From: JBBTCX01 sp964494205
Lineage (GTDB): Bacteria > Planctomycetota > Phycisphaerae > UBA1845
NCBI GenBank assembly: GCA_964494205.1
Contig: CAZBRD010000002.1
Location: forward strand, 1-64,000
Length of the DNA: 64,000 nucleotides
Direction: 5' to 3'
The notes below the pieces were generated by a model that saw only the letters and a list, made by a program, of their open reading frames with translations, did no database searches and was not told the origin of the DNA. A program made the translations under genes and the position numbers. Positions 18,254 through 27,440 of the stretch are shown here, piece by piece (within the stretch, counting starts at the first letter, position 1; every line of letters begins with the position of its first letter).

Positions 18254-19768
18254 ATGATGTCATTACGAAAATTCGCACTCCTTCTGCTCGCACTATCTAC
18301 GTTCCTAACCGTATCAGCGGCTGCACAGGACGGCAAGGTTTATTGGTCCGAGCGAAACGTAGGACTCATTCGCCGCGCGAATCTTGATGGCACCATGGTC
18401 GAGACGGTCCTAAGCGGACTCGTCGCGCCGGACGGCATCGCCGTCGACGGCGTGGGCGAATGGATTTACTTCGCCGAGCAAGGGCCTTCGCAAGGAGATG
18501 GCAAAATTCGTCGCGCGAAACTGAACGGCACGATGCTGCAAGACCTCGTTACAGACCAGACTTTCCCGCTAGCGATCACCATCGACGTAGGGACAAACAA
18601 GATCTATTTTTCGGATGCGGTCGATGACTTAATTCGCGTCTGTGATCTTGACGGCAGCAACCTGCACACAATCTTGTCAAACATATTCTTCCCGTTTGGG
18701 CTCGATCTCGATGTTGCGAGCGGAAAAATCTATTGGACCACCGACGGTGAGAACAAGCTGCGGCGAGCAAACCTCGATGGAAGCAATGTAGAGGATTTGG
18801 TGTCCGCGGGCGTGCTTTCACCATTCGGACTTGCACTCGATCTCGCGAATGGTCACATGTACTGGTGCGATCAAGCGCCTCTGTCGCACATCAATCGTGG
18901 GAATCTGGATGGCACCGGCGTCATTACGGTCGTCAGCAGCGGAATAGCGGCTCCGGTTGGCATCGATCTCGACGTTCCGCGCGGCAAGATGTATTGGGCC
19001 AGCATCACGGATGGAATCGTCTATCGAGCGAATCTTGACGGCACGCAAGTGCAGGAAATCGTCACCGGTCTAACAACCTCGAAGCAAGTGGCGCTCGATT
19101 TGGTACCCTTTGGGGCTTGCTGTCGCGGCGTGCTTGGTTGCGTGAAAGTAAAAGAGCATCAGTGTACCGCACTGGGCGGGCAGTATCTTGGCGACGAAAC
19201 GATTTGCTTCGCGACAAATACATGTGGCGATGCTGAAACGGATCAATGCGCGATCGCGTCGGGCCAGTTAGATTGTCAGGCGGATGGAGTTCCTGATGTT
19301 TGTCAGACTTCGCTACCGGATTGTCAGCCTGATGGTATTCCAGATCAGTGTCAGGTGGATGGCAACGACGACATTCCACCCGGCGGCGACGGAGCGCCCG
19401 ACGAATGCAATACCGCCTGCGTCAATACAGTAGATTGCAGCAACGGCTTCGAATGTTTGAACTTCGTGTGTATCGATACGTGCGCTTCAGCCGTTGATTG
19501 CGATGATGCACGCGTGTGCACGTTTGATTCATGCGCCGTGAACATCTGCGATTGGCTGGCGATCAATTTCGGCGACGCTAACGGATCGGGCGGAACGACG
19601 AATCTCGATGACATTCTCTGTGTGCTCCGAGGTTTCGCAGCCATTTCAATGTGCCCCAACGCGGACATTGCACCGCCTTGCGCTGGGAACAATCTGATTA
19701 ATCTCGATGATATTCTTGCGGTCTTAGGGGCGTTCGCAGGAAATGATCCATGTGCATGCGGGCCGTAG
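18254..19768 (+). CDS. Secreted YWTD/LDL-receptor-type propeller protein with dockerin-like tail
   Basis: 504 residues from an ATGATG start after GGTGGGGAAAG. A signal peptide (KFALLLLALSTFLTVSAAAQ) precedes six or so repeats of the 'xGKIYWTdxxxxxIxRANLDGT' type, which build an LDL-receptor class B propeller (about 30-310). A cysteine-rich segment follows with 'CQADGVPDVCQ', 'CQPDGIPDQCQ' and 'GAPDECN' units. The tail has FGDANGSGGTTNLDDILCVLRGF and a second NNLINLDDILAVLGAF copy, a dockerin-like calcium-binding pair. This modular ending is characteristic of secreted planctomycete proteins; its attachment role is inferred. Confidence 0.85.
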   Translation: MMSLRKFALLLLALSTFLTVSAAAQDGKVYWSERNVGLIRRANLDGTMVETVLSGLVAPDGIAVDGVGEWIYFAEQGPSQGDGKIRRAKLNGTMLQDLVTDQTFPLAITIDVGTNKIYFSDAVDDLIRVCDLDGSNLHTILSNIFFPFGLDLDVASGKIYWTTDGENKLRRANLDGSNVEDLVSAGVLSPFGLALDLANGHMYWCDQAPLSHINRGNLDGTGVITVVSSGIAAPVGIDLDVPRGKMYWASITDGIVYRANLDGTQVQEIVTGLTTSKQVALDLVPFGACCRGVLGCVKVKEHQCTALGGQYLGDETICFATNTCGDAETDQCAIASGQLDCQADGVPDVCQTSLPDCQPDGIPDQCQVDGNDDIPPGGDGAPDECNTACVNTVDCSNGFECLNFVCIDTCASAVDCDDARVCTFDSCAVNICDWLAINFGDANGSGGTTNLDDILCVLRGFAAISMCPNADIAPPCAGNNLINLDDILAVLGAFAGNDPCACGP

Positions 19769-19807
19769 CTAAAACACTCCGGTTCTAATTCAGACCAGAT
19801 CGTGTTC

Positions 19808-20365
19808 TCAATCAATGCCCGCTCGGAGTTTGGTCTTGCCTGCGATCGTGAAGATACCCACGTCTTCCAATTGAACATCTGTCACGCTCAGTCCGAATGA
19901 GCCGTCTGAAAGTACAGCAACCCAGCCGACCGTTCCCTGGGCGGGCGATGGACTCGCGTGATTTGCTTTCACATGGACAGTGTTAAGATTGTTAAAGGGA
20001 TTGGCTGGAAATGGCGCGCGTAGATATGGTCCAAAGAAGTAAGGTGATCCATACGTGGCGTTCGGCCTTCCTGCCTCATTCGTGTACTTTGTGAGTTGCT
20101 GCACGAACGCGTTGCCGTCAGGCGCGCCGCCAACCGGATTGTAACCAGGATATTTGCTGTGTTCCGCGTAGTACGCATCGATGGCCTTTTGGACTTCCGC
20201 AATAGTGGCAGTGAGTGCGCTCACGCGTGCCGACGTAGCAGCAGAAGAGACTCGAGGCACCGCAATGGCCGCGACCATCCCGATGATGGTTACGACCATG
20301 ACGAGCTCCACCAGCGTGAACGCACGTCGTCGTTTATCTATGCGAATTGGACGTGAAGAGAACAT
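19808..20365 (-). CDS. Type IV pilin-like protein with atypical A|F cleavage site
   Basis: About 185 residues from an ATG preceded by AAAGG at a good distance; a TTG further upstream is the alternative. The class III signal is KRRRA|FTLVELVMVVTIIGMVAAIAVPRV. Prepilin peptidase normally needs Gly at -1, but here it is Ala, with Glu at +5 retained. The globular part contains YGSPYFFGPYLRAPFPANPFNN, shared in style with the neighbouring pilin. It lies downstream of the terminator after that pilin, so it is probably transcribed from its own promoter. It could be a minor pilin or a pseudopilin. Confidence 0.8.
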   Translation of the reverse strand: MFSSRPIRIDKRRRAFTLVELVMVVTIIGMVAAIAVPRVSSAATSARVSALTATIAEVQKAIDAYYAEHSKYPGYNPVGGAPDGNAFVQQLTKYTNEAGRPNATYGSPYFFGPYLRAPFPANPFNNLNTVHVKANHASPSPAQGTVGWVAVLSDGSFGLSVTDVQLEDVGIFTIAGKTKLRAGID

Positions 20366-20427
20366 GTCAGACCTTTGGAACAAAGTCTACGATATCGGTC
20401 ATGTTAGGTGCTGATTACAGCACCCAT

Positions 20428-20459
20428 AAAAAAATGCGGGCTCGCCCCTGCGAACCCGC
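20428..20459 (-). terminator. Rho-independent terminator after the pilin gene
   Basis: On the minus strand GCGGGTTCG and CGAGCCCGC form a 9-bp stem with one G-T pair around CAGGGG. An A and then a run of seven T follow. It lies 33 bases after the stop of the G|F pilin and ends that transcript before the second pilin-like gene. Confidence 0.85.
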
Positions 20460-20492
20460 TCTTAAGATATCATGCAACCTTTTGACCGGGTA

Positions 20493-20984
20493 TCAATACG
20501 ACGCGTATGGAACGCTATTCTCGTCAGCCGCGACCGTATTGGCGAGGAACTCGCCGGTAGACGTGCTATACACCCATCCTTCACCACCGGCTTCGTTAAC
20601 TGCTGCAGCGCCGGAGACAACAAGCACCGTGGAGCTACCCTTGTTCGCGCCGACCGGGAGTTGCGGGAACTTCGAACGGAGATAAGGTCCGTAAATGTGC
20701 ACGCCATCTGTCGTGCCGACCGTACCGCTGACATCGGTGCGCTTCATCAGCTTGTCTTCGATCTGCGCTTGAGTGCCTGCGGGGAAAGTCCCGCCGTGCT
20801 CGGCCTGGTACATGTCGATGGCATTGCGGATGCCCGCGAGGCTGCCGCGCAATGATGAATCGCCCGCTCCCTTGGCGCCACGACTGATACGTGGAACTGC
20901 GATCGCTGCGATCACTCCGATGATGACCACGACAATGACCAATTCGACCAGGCTGAAACCGCGCTTATTCATCTTTACTGTCAT
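20493..20984 (-). CDS. Type IV pilin (probable major subunit)
   Basis: 163 residues with a short leader and a canonical class III cleavage site, MNKRG|FSLVELVIVVVIIGVIAAIAVPRI, including Glu+5. The first ATG adds four residues before MNKRG. The C-terminal domain has a HIYGPYLRSKFPQLPVG strand-loop and no cysteine pair. It is separated from the upstream pilus assembly genes by 218 bases and followed directly by a strong terminator, so it is probably a separately and strongly expressed unit. That pattern favours a major pilin. GspG-like pseudopilins have a similar N terminus and remain an alternative. Confidence 0.85.
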   Translation of the reverse strand: MTVKMNKRGFSLVELVIVVVIIGVIAAIAVPRISRGAKGAGDSSLRGSLAGIRNAIDMYQAEHGGTFPAGTQAQIEDKLMKRTDVSGTVGTTDGVHIYGPYLRSKFPQLPVGANKGSSTVLVVSGAAAVNEAGGEGWVYSTSTGEFLANTVAADENSVPYASY

Positions 20985-21202
20985 GACTCTTGACTCACAA
21001 AGTTGACCTGTTTCGTAGTTACTCGTACCCGACCATATGAAACTGAAGCGAGTCGCTCGCTCAGGTGTTTTAACAGTGGTTTTTATCGTCGGCGTTGCGG
21101 AATCGGTTTAAGTGCTGAATCATCTCGCTACGAATAGGCGTCTTACGGCCCATGACTTAGAGATTAAAGGACGCACTCGGTCCAACGTCCCAGAAACGGC
21201 GA

Positions 21203-21736
21203 CTATCGTTGCTTATGAAGGCCCAATGTCACGTCTTTACCAGGGCAGGCGAACACAGCCGTATCGACTTCCAGCTTCTTGAGGAAACATCCGTCGATTT
21301 CGTGTCCGATTTCGACCCATTGGTCACCGAGTACGGCAATTTTTGTATGATCGTCGAACATGATTCCCGTGAGTTTGTGCTTGGATTCAAAATCAGCCGT
21401 GATCGCCGCCATCTCGGGTGATCCTTTTTCGGTTGATCGCATACGCGAAGATTCGCTTGTGCTGGTTCCGGGGCTGGTTCGCAACGCAAAAATATCACGC
21501 GATAGTCCGCCCGTGCCGAGCGTTCGAATGTTCTTGGGAAACGGAATTTCCGGCACAGGAAGAACGCCGTTGACGGGTTTCGCTTCGGGTGCGACCGGAA
21601 TTCGCGGGCGCACCGCGAGAACTTCCAGCGCAGCCTCGGCACTCGCCGGCCGAGGAATCGCGAAACGGTCAACGAGCAGCGCGACTCCGCAGAATCCGAT
21701 GACCGCGAGATATTTTTTGCGACGACTTAGGTTCAT
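21203..21736 (-). CDS. PilP-like/GspC-like periplasmic pilus assembly protein
   Basis: 177 residues with one N-terminal membrane segment (LAVIGFCGVALLVDRFAI), a proline-rich linker, and a C-terminal beta domain, KLTGIMFDDHTKIAVLGDQWVEIGHEI. This matches the 'G.....A.i.....v..Gd.i.g..v' pattern of PilP and GspC homology regions. These proteins link the inner-membrane PilN/PilO platform to the outer-membrane secretin. It starts one base after the PilO-like stop, confirming membership in the pilus operon. No secretin gene (PilQ/GspD) is in the window. Assignment rests on the weak motif plus position. Confidence 0.6.
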   Translation of the reverse strand: MNLSRRKKYLAVIGFCGVALLVDRFAIPRPASAEAALEVLAVRPRIPVAPEAKPVNGVLPVPEIPFPKNIRTLGTGGLSRDIFALRTSPGTSTSESSRMRSTEKGSPEMAAITADFESKHKLTGIMFDDHTKIAVLGDQWVEIGHEIDGCFLKKLEVDTAVFACPGKDVTLGLHKQR

Positions 21737-21737
21737 C

Positions 21738-22316
21738 TCAGCCTTGCTTCGTTTCCGGTTCGTGGAACATACTGATGGTTAGTGACGCTACGGGATGAGC
21801 GGCTTGGCCCGGCTCATTAGAGATCCCGTCTTCCAGTGCAAAATAACTGATATCACACCAGAACTCGGTTGACTCCACCGCAGCAAGAAAACGAATGACG
21901 TTGTCTACTGGTCCGGTAATTTCGTAGGCAAATCGTTGCTCCACGAGCCCGGGGTACGTGCGAGAGCCATGTGGACGATGCGCACGTATATGGAGTCCAT
22001 AATCAGTCGTGAAGCGTGCAAGCCTCTGAAAATAGTCTTCCACAGGAGCGACTTGAGGCAACTTGCCGCGCTCGTTCAGCTCCTTTTTACGTTGCTCTAC
22101 AATGCTCTGCTGACGGTCGTAGGCATCGCGCAGCTGGATCAAGTCCTGCCGCGCGGTTTCCCACCGTTGTGCCAACTCGATCTGTTCGCTGGAAAAATGA
22201 TCGGCGCGCACTACAAGCAGCCACGCCGCTGAAACCAGGCAGACGGCCACGATGCATGCGCCCGCGCCATTGACGAGGGCCAGCGAAAAGTTCACGTTAT
22301 TTCGATTACCTACCAT
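21738..22316 (-). CDS. pilO: PilO-like inner-membrane assembly protein
   Basis: 192 residues. One membrane helix (GAGACIVAVCLVSAAWLLVV) is followed by a coiled coil rich in Glu/Gln/Arg. A ferredoxin-like domain follows, with DYFQRLARFTTDYGLHIRAHRP and the ITGPVDNVIRFLAAVESTEFW strand-helix seen in PilO ('v.G.y..l..fl..l....'). PilO pairs with PilN to form the alignment complex between motor and secretin. The ATG lies inside the end of the PilN-like gene, a 7-base overlap that indicates coupled translation. Confidence 0.72.
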   Translation of the reverse strand: MVGNRNNVNFSLALVNGAGACIVAVCLVSAAWLLVVRADHFSSEQIELAQRWETARQDLIQLRDAYDRQQSIVEQRKKELNERGKLPQVAPVEDYFQRLARFTTDYGLHIRAHRPHGSRTYPGLVEQRFAYEITGPVDNVIRFLAAVESTEFWCDISYFALEDGISNEPGQAAHPVASLTISMFHEPETKQG

Positions 22317-22972
22317 TCACACACCAACTCAAATCGAAACCCGGAGTTCAAAGCCGCTGGTTCCCACTGTGCTCGCTCAAGATTGACATGCGTGAACGCA
22401 CCGGACTCCTTGAGCGCGCTGACAAATGCGACCGGCTGCGCGGGATCGTTCGCGAAACCCGTCATTCGAAGTTTGCGCGGCGCGTCAATCGTGACGGTGC
22501 GCGGCGGCGGCGGTGGGGGAGCCGGTTGGCCGTTCGGTAAGAGTGCGGGCGCTGCATTGGCAGGTTTCGCGGACCCATGCAAGATTGACTCAGCCGGCGG
22601 CTTACCGGGATCGGTCGAGATATTTTGCAGGTGACAGTCCGCCGGGAGTTTCTCCGCGATCATCGCCAGCAAGCCCGACCAGGCGCGTTTTGATCGAAGC
22701 GCGTCCGCGCGTTCCAGCTGCTGCTGAATCTGACTGGCCTCAGAGGCCAGCAATCGCACGTCGCTGCGCAGCTTGGTCAGTTCGTTTTCCGTGAGATTCA
22801 AACGATCCTGTAGTGAGCCGGCCTTGGATGTTTGAAACCAATTGAAGATCAGTGCGCCTCCGAGCGCCAGCAACCCGACACAGCTCATCGAAATCCAGAA
22901 GCGCAACAGTCGCGCGCGTATGTGCACGACTTGTACATTTTGCGGTACGAGATTGATGCCGATGGTTTTCAT
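22310..22972 (-). CDS. pilN: PilN-like inner-membrane assembly protein
   Basis: 220 residues from the ATG that overlaps the PilM stop (ATGA). It begins MKTIGINLVPQ, matching the conserved PilN N-terminal 'INLLP' motif that docks in the PilM cleft. One helix (WISMSCVGLLALGGALIFNW), a coiled coil, and a fimbrial-assembly ferredoxin-like domain follow. That domain contains an unusual insertion with a run of prolines (QPAPPPPPPRTV) before KLRMTGFANDPAQPVAFVSALKESGAF. The longer upstream reading frame is not needed because the INLVP motif must be near the N terminus. Confidence 0.78.
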   Translation of the reverse strand: MKTIGINLVPQNVQVVHIRARLLRFWISMSCVGLLALGGALIFNWFQTSKAGSLQDRLNLTENELTKLRSDVRLLASEASQIQQQLERADALRSKRAWSGLLAMIAEKLPADCHLQNISTDPGKPPAESILHGSAKPANAAPALLPNGQPAPPPPPPRTVTIDAPRKLRMTGFANDPAQPVAFVSALKESGAFTHVNLERAQWEPAALNSGFRFELVCEW

Positions 22973-24075
22973 TCGGATGGCTCCATCGAAAGACCGGTGG
23001 CGAGGGCGAGCCGATCGAAATCGTCCTTCATTTGCGCATTGACACGAATGTTGCAAGTCGGCTCATCGAGGTAGCTCTGCGCTCGACGGACCGCAATGCC
23101 CAAGAGACTGGCCATCAGTCGATCAAGGTGCCGCATGTCCGCGCCGCCACCCACGAGAATCAAATCCCGAGCGCGACGCGACGGATAGCAGCTCAGCACG
23201 TATTCATAAGAACGCTTGATTTCGGATGCCATCTCATTGAGCTCGGGTCGAACCGCCTGGAGAATCAAGGCCGCCACTTCATCGGTCGGATCAACGGGAT
23301 TGGCCGAATCCGGGTTTTGATTTGGCGCCGCTAAACCATGATCGCGCTTTTGGATCTCCGCCGTTTTCAAACTGATCTGCAACGATTCCGCAATGCACGT
23401 GGTCAGATGATGTCCACCTTTGCCCACGTTACGAATCAAAATGGGCGTTGCATCAACGCAAACGATCAAGCGATCGGTGTGATACCCAAGGTCGAGAATC
23501 GCCCAGACATCCGCATCGCCCATCGCGTGCAACTGGCTGCCCATTCTCGCCAACGCTGCTGCTGCTGCGTCGAGGCAGGCACACGAAAGCGATGCCTCCT
23601 CGCATCCTCGAACACGTTCGAGCACGGTCTCAGACATGGTGGCCGCCGCCATGGTGTTGGGTTTGCTCAGCGGCGAACGGGGCAACGGCCAGAAATCGAC
23701 CTCAAGTTCCTTGTCTGTGAACGTCGTCAGGCGGTCGACCTCGAAGCGCAATATTTGTCGCGCATCTTTGGCCGAGCCTTGAAGCACCGCGGCGGGAAGC
23801 TCGACGGGCATGAACTCGATATCCGGCGGAGACAACGCAATGGCGACCGACCGACCACCGAAGGCGGACAGCTGGGTGCAACTCCTGATTCGCTGTGCGA
23901 TTTCCGCGGATGACTTCGTTGCTTCGTCACCGGTTTGTTCGTCATCCAGAATCGCGGACGCAACGATGGAATAGACATCCCCGGAACGGCGACATTGCAC
24001 AGCGCGGACCCCGCACTGAGCGATGTCCAGCCCGATTCGCATTATCTTTGACCAATTTCGCAATTTCGCGAGCAT
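22969..24075 (-). CDS. pilM: PilM-like actin-fold pilus assembly protein
   Basis: 368 residues, cytoplasmic, with actin/FtsA-type ATPase fold marks: IGLDIAQCGVRAVQCRR at the N terminus, VWAILDLGYHTDRLIVCVD in the middle and DLILVGGGADMRHLDRLMASLLG toward the end. PilM binds ATP and the N terminus of PilN, linking the ATPase and platform to the periplasmic complex. An internal ATG (MRIGLDIA) is an alternative start that removes 11 residues. The stop overlaps the pilN start by four bases. Confidence 0.82.
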   Translation of the reverse strand: MLAKLRNWSKIMRIGLDIAQCGVRAVQCRRSGDVYSIVASAILDDEQTGDEATKSSAEIAQRIRSCTQLSAFGGRSVAIALSPPDIEFMPVELPAAVLQGSAKDARQILRFEVDRLTTFTDKELEVDFWPLPRSPLSKPNTMAAATMSETVLERVRGCEEASLSCACLDAAAAALARMGSQLHAMGDADVWAILDLGYHTDRLIVCVDATPILIRNVGKGGHHLTTCIAESLQISLKTAEIQKRDHGLAAPNQNPDSANPVDPTDEVAALILQAVRPELNEMASEIKRSYEYVLSCYPSRRARDLILVGGGADMRHLDRLMASLLGIAVRRAQSYLDEPTCNIRVNAQMKDDFDRLALATGLSMEPSE

Positions 24076-24091
24076 GTTCCTTGTCTCCGGC

Positions 24092-25312
24092 CTATTTCAT
24101 CGCAGATGTCAGGTCAAACAGCGGCAGGAACAACGAAATCGCGACGCCGCCAACCACAAAGCCCAATAGAAGGAGAATCACCGGCTCGATGAGTTTCATG
24201 GACGCGGTGAGCAATTCTGTGTTTGCCTCGTCAAGCACGTCCGCGCCGTAGGTCATGGCTTCGCCGAGTCGGCCGCTGTCTTCGCCGGTGCGGATCGCCT
24301 GGCAGAGTGAACCATCAATCAATTTGGATGCTTCAAAAGCCGTGCACAATTGACCGCCCGTGGTGACGCTTTCTTCGATAGAGTTGAACAATCCCTGGAA
24401 TCGCTTGTTGCGAGTTGAACCGCGAACAAGTTCAAGTGAATCAAGCACACCGACGCGACTTTCGAGCAACATGCCCATCGTGCGGAAGACTTGCGCCTGT
24501 ATGAGTCGCGAACGAATATGACCAATGATGGGGATGCTCGTCTGGATATCGCATAACCAGCGTCGCCCGGCGGTCGATGTCACCAACCAAGCCATGCCGC
24601 CGATGAGGGCTAGGGCGGCCACAAGCAACCATGGCCATTGGGCGGCCATGAATGTGCCGGCCGTCAGCAAGGCACGGGTTGTGGCGGGCGGTGTTACACC
24701 GAGCTGTGCGAACATTCCGCCGAATCGTGGTACCACGAAGAACAGCATGACGAAGAAGATCTTGATGCTCATGAAAACGAGAAGAACCGGATAGGCCATC
24801 GTGCCAATGATCTTGTTACGAAGCGCGCGCTGCTTGCCGACAAGTTGTGCGAGACGCTCGAACATCGGGGTCATGGTCGCACTGGCTTCACCAGCGGCGA
24901 TGATGGCGCAATAAACGGCGCCAAACGTATCGGGGTGTTTACGTAGTGCGTCGGTCAACGTCACACCCTCTTCCAAGTCCGCGAGCACGTGACCGAGCAG
25001 ATTTGCCTGCTCGGGCTTCTTCATTTGCTTTCGGATGGCCGAGATGGCGGGCACAATGCCGCTGCCCGCGCGAAGCAGCATGGCCATTTGTCGCGTGAAC
25101 AATACGAGTGCGTTGAGCGGCAATCGCTTGCCGGTTGATTTCTGGCGCACTTCGCTGACGGACAACGTCTTTGTTGCCTTCGATTTCGCAACGCTCTTTA
25201 CGTACAGTCCGCGTTTGCGAAGTTGGTCAACAGCATCGCGCTCATCGTTCGCTTCCAGCGTATCACGCTGCAGTGCGCCTTTTGCATCAACTGCTTCGTA
25301 TGTGAGTAACAT
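24092..25312 (-). CDS. pilC: PilC/GspF-family inner-membrane platform protein
   Basis: 406 residues, the usual length. Two T2SSF domains are visible. The first carries LVLFTRQMAMLLRAGSGIVPAISAI and the second RTMGMLLESRVGVLDSLELVRGSTRNKRFQ. Each is followed by the 'G..l..A......f........i..GE.sG.L...l..la' pattern, as in IAAGEASATMTPMFERLAQLV. Three membrane helices lie near 175-195, 220-245 and 375-400. It forms the platform on which PilB acts. The start shares one base with the PilB stop. Confidence 0.92.
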   Translation of the reverse strand: MLLTYEAVDAKGALQRDTLEANDERDAVDQLRKRGLYVKSVAKSKATKTLSVSEVRQKSTGKRLPLNALVLFTRQMAMLLRAGSGIVPAISAIRKQMKKPEQANLLGHVLADLEEGVTLTDALRKHPDTFGAVYCAIIAAGEASATMTPMFERLAQLVGKQRALRNKIIGTMAYPVLLVFMSIKIFFVMLFFVVPRFGGMFAQLGVTPPATTRALLTAGTFMAAQWPWLLVAALALIGGMAWLVTSTAGRRWLCDIQTSIPIIGHIRSRLIQAQVFRTMGMLLESRVGVLDSLELVRGSTRNKRFQGLFNSIEESVTTGGQLCTAFEASKLIDGSLCQAIRTGEDSGRLGEAMTYGADVLDEANTELLTASMKLIEPVILLLLGFVVGGVAISLFLPLFDLTSAMK

Positions 25313-27072
25313 CAGGCAGTCTCCGCGCCGGCGCCGGTTGGGTCGCCGACGGTCAGTGATTCCGCGCGGGTTACGCGTAGAACTTCTTCGAGCGTGGATT
25401 CGCCGCGCTCCACCACATCAAGCGCCTTATCGCGCAGCGTCCGCCATCCCGTTTGCGCTAGATAGACACGAATCGCGCCCTCTGAAACTTCGCCCTCCTG
25501 AATCAGCCGCTTCAATTCAGTGTCCAGCAGCATGATCTCGTAAATGCCGACGCGACCTTTGAAACCAGTGTTGCCGCATTCGCGACAACCTTCGCCGCGC
25601 TGAAACAATTCGTTGGTGCGATGCTCCCACCCGACCATTCGCAACACGGCTGCCGGTGGGTAATAGGAAGTCTTGCAGGACTTGCAGATTTTTCGCGCGA
25701 GGCGCTGCGCGACGAAGCCAAGCACCGATGACGAAATCAGGAACGGCTCAATGCCCATATCGATGAGTCGCATCACACCGCCCGGGCAGTCATTGGTGTG
25801 CAGCGTCGACATGACAAGGTGACCCGTGAGCGCTGATTGGATCGCGACGCGCGCGGTTTCCTGATCGCGAATTTCGCCGACCATGATGACGTCAGGGTCT
25901 TGGCGCAGAATGGAGCGTAGCGCGCGCACGAAGTTGAGGCCCACGCCTTCATTCACTTGAATCTGGTTAATGAGCGGCAACTGATATTCGACCGGGTCTT
26001 CGATGGTGACGATGTTGACGGCCTCGCTGCGCAATAGATCGAGCGCGGAATAGAGCGTTGTGGTTTTTCCGCTACCGGTCGGACCGGTGACGAGCATCAG
26101 TCCGTAAGGGCTTTTGACCATGACTTCGACAGCCATCTTGTCCTGTCCGCGCATGCCGAGCGCCTCAAGGTCGAAGCTGATGTTCGACTTGTCGAGGATT
26201 CGAAGCACGATTTTTTCGCCAAGCACAGTCGGCATGCTCGACACGCGCAAGTCGATTTCGCGACCGTCGGCCACGATGTGAACGCGACCTTCCTGAGGCA
26301 GACGCTTCTCGGAAATATCCATGCGGCCGATGACCTTCACACGCGATACGATGGCCGCGTGCAGACCCTTCGGCGGCTTCAGCATTTCGCGAAGATGACC
26401 GTCAATTCGATAACGAATGTGCGTCGCGTCGCGATCCGGCTCGATGTGGATATCGCTCGCTCCCGCGCGGAGCGCATTAAGAATCGCAAGGTTGACTAGA
26501 TTGATGACGGGGCTGCCGTCGATCATTTTGTCGAGGTCGGTAACCGGCCCTTCATCGATGGCTTCATTCTCCGAAATCTGAATTTCGGATTGCTCCATCG
26601 AGGCCAGGAAGCTGTCAACGGTGACTTCCTTGGCGAGATACTTGACCTGAAATTCGCGAAGATTGTCGTCAAGGACAAGAACCGGTCGAATGCTGCACTT
26701 GGTAAGATTCCGCAGACGATCCTGCACGGGGATCGATTGCGGTTCGACCATCGCGACGGTCAGTTCATCTCGTACTTTGAAGAGTGGAAGAACCTGGAGA
26801 CGTTCTGCCTCTTCCTTTGGAATGAGTTTTGCAATTTTGGGATCGATGAGACCGTGTCGAAGCACACAGCCCTTCACTCCGAGCCGTCGCGAAAGCGCGG
26901 TCACAAGCGACGTCGCATTGAGCGCACCGATTTCGAGGAACGCGTTTCCAATGCGACCGCCGGTTTCCTTCTGGTGCGCAAGGGCGGCCGCCAACTGTTC
27001 AGAGGTGACAAGTCCCTCCTTGATCAGTTGTTCGCCGAGGCGAATGGCGTTTTCGATGGTCAGTTTGGCCAT
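25312..27072 (-). CDS. pilB: PilB/GspE-family assembly ATPase with MshEN domain
   Basis: 586 residues. The N-terminal MshEN domain has RLGEQLIKEGLVTSEQLAAAL (about 11-31) and a second RIGNAFLEIGAL, which match the RLGxxLxxxG c-di-GMP-binding motif of MshE. The ATPase domain carries ASDIHIEP, Walker A GPTGSGKTTTLYSAL, Asp box IVTIEDPVEYQ, Walker B ILRQDPDVIMVGEIRDQETA and the His box. A zinc-binding CKSCK...CRECG pair follows. It powers pilus extension and probably responds to c-di-GMP, given the HD-GYP and GGDEF genes in the same operon; this last point is inference. Confidence 0.92.
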   Translation of the reverse strand: MAKLTIENAIRLGEQLIKEGLVTSEQLAAALAHQKETGGRIGNAFLEIGALNATSLVTALSRRLGVKGCVLRHGLIDPKIAKLIPKEEAERLQVLPLFKVRDELTVAMVEPQSIPVQDRLRNLTKCSIRPVLVLDDNLREFQVKYLAKEVTVDSFLASMEQSEIQISENEAIDEGPVTDLDKMIDGSPVINLVNLAILNALRAGASDIHIEPDRDATHIRYRIDGHLREMLKPPKGLHAAIVSRVKVIGRMDISEKRLPQEGRVHIVADGREIDLRVSSMPTVLGEKIVLRILDKSNISFDLEALGMRGQDKMAVEVMVKSPYGLMLVTGPTGSGKTTTLYSALDLLRSEAVNIVTIEDPVEYQLPLINQIQVNEGVGLNFVRALRSILRQDPDVIMVGEIRDQETARVAIQSALTGHLVMSTLHTNDCPGGVMRLIDMGIEPFLISSSVLGFVAQRLARKICKSCKTSYYPPAAVLRMVGWEHRTNELFQRGEGCRECGNTGFKGRVGIYEIMLLDTELKRLIQEGEVSEGAIRVYLAQTGWRTLRDKALDVVERGESTLEEVLRVTRAESLTVGDPTGAGAETA

Positions 27073-27104
27073 TATCTATTTGCCCAATTCCCCAGGTGTT
27101 TGCT

Positions 27105-27440
27105 TTACAGAAAGCTCTTGACTGCGTCCTGCACGTCGTTGAAAAAGCGAAATCGCGGAGAGAGTCCGGTCAGCTCCATGATTTCGCGGCAAGTCGGCGT
27201 TACTCCGGCGAGTTTAAGTGTCATCGCTCGTTCGTTGAGCATCTCAGCCGCGTCGAGGAGCCCTTCCAGTGCGTGGCTGTCAAGGTATGGCACATCCTGC
27301 ATCGCGAGCGCCAGTCTTGTGCTAGGCTGTTGGAGCCGTTCCTTCAGCATCGCGCGAAACCGTTCGCTGTCCTCTTCTGAAAGAGGACCGACCGGCGTGA
27401 TCACGTCCACGGTTCCGACTTTGTGCTGCTCGATTTTCAT
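27105..27440 (-). CDS. STAS-domain protein (anti-anti-sigma-factor type)
   Basis: 111 residues, a single STAS fold. VDVITPVGPLSEEDSERFRAML is the first strand-helix. LALAMQDVPYLDSHALEGLLDAAEML holds the loop where SpoIIAA-type proteins have a phosphorylatable serine, and the DS pair is present. These proteins switch partners by serine phosphorylation, but no RsbW-type kinase lies nearby. The start overlaps the GGDEF-gene stop by four bases and pilB follows after 32 bases. It therefore sits between the signalling genes and the motor. Confidence 0.85.
   Translation of the reverse strand: MKIEQHKVGTVDVITPVGPLSEEDSERFRAMLKERLQQPSTRLALAMQDVPYLDSHALEGLLDAAEMLNERAMTLKLAGVTPTCREIMELTGLSPRFRFFNDVQDAVKSFL

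Noticed and set aside
19808..27072. Type II secretion system instead of type IV pilus
   Set aside because: PilM, PilN and PilO-like genes with INLVP docking motif and the absence of GspD/GspK-type genes in the window favour a type IV pilus. The pseudopilin alternative is kept in the pilin entries.
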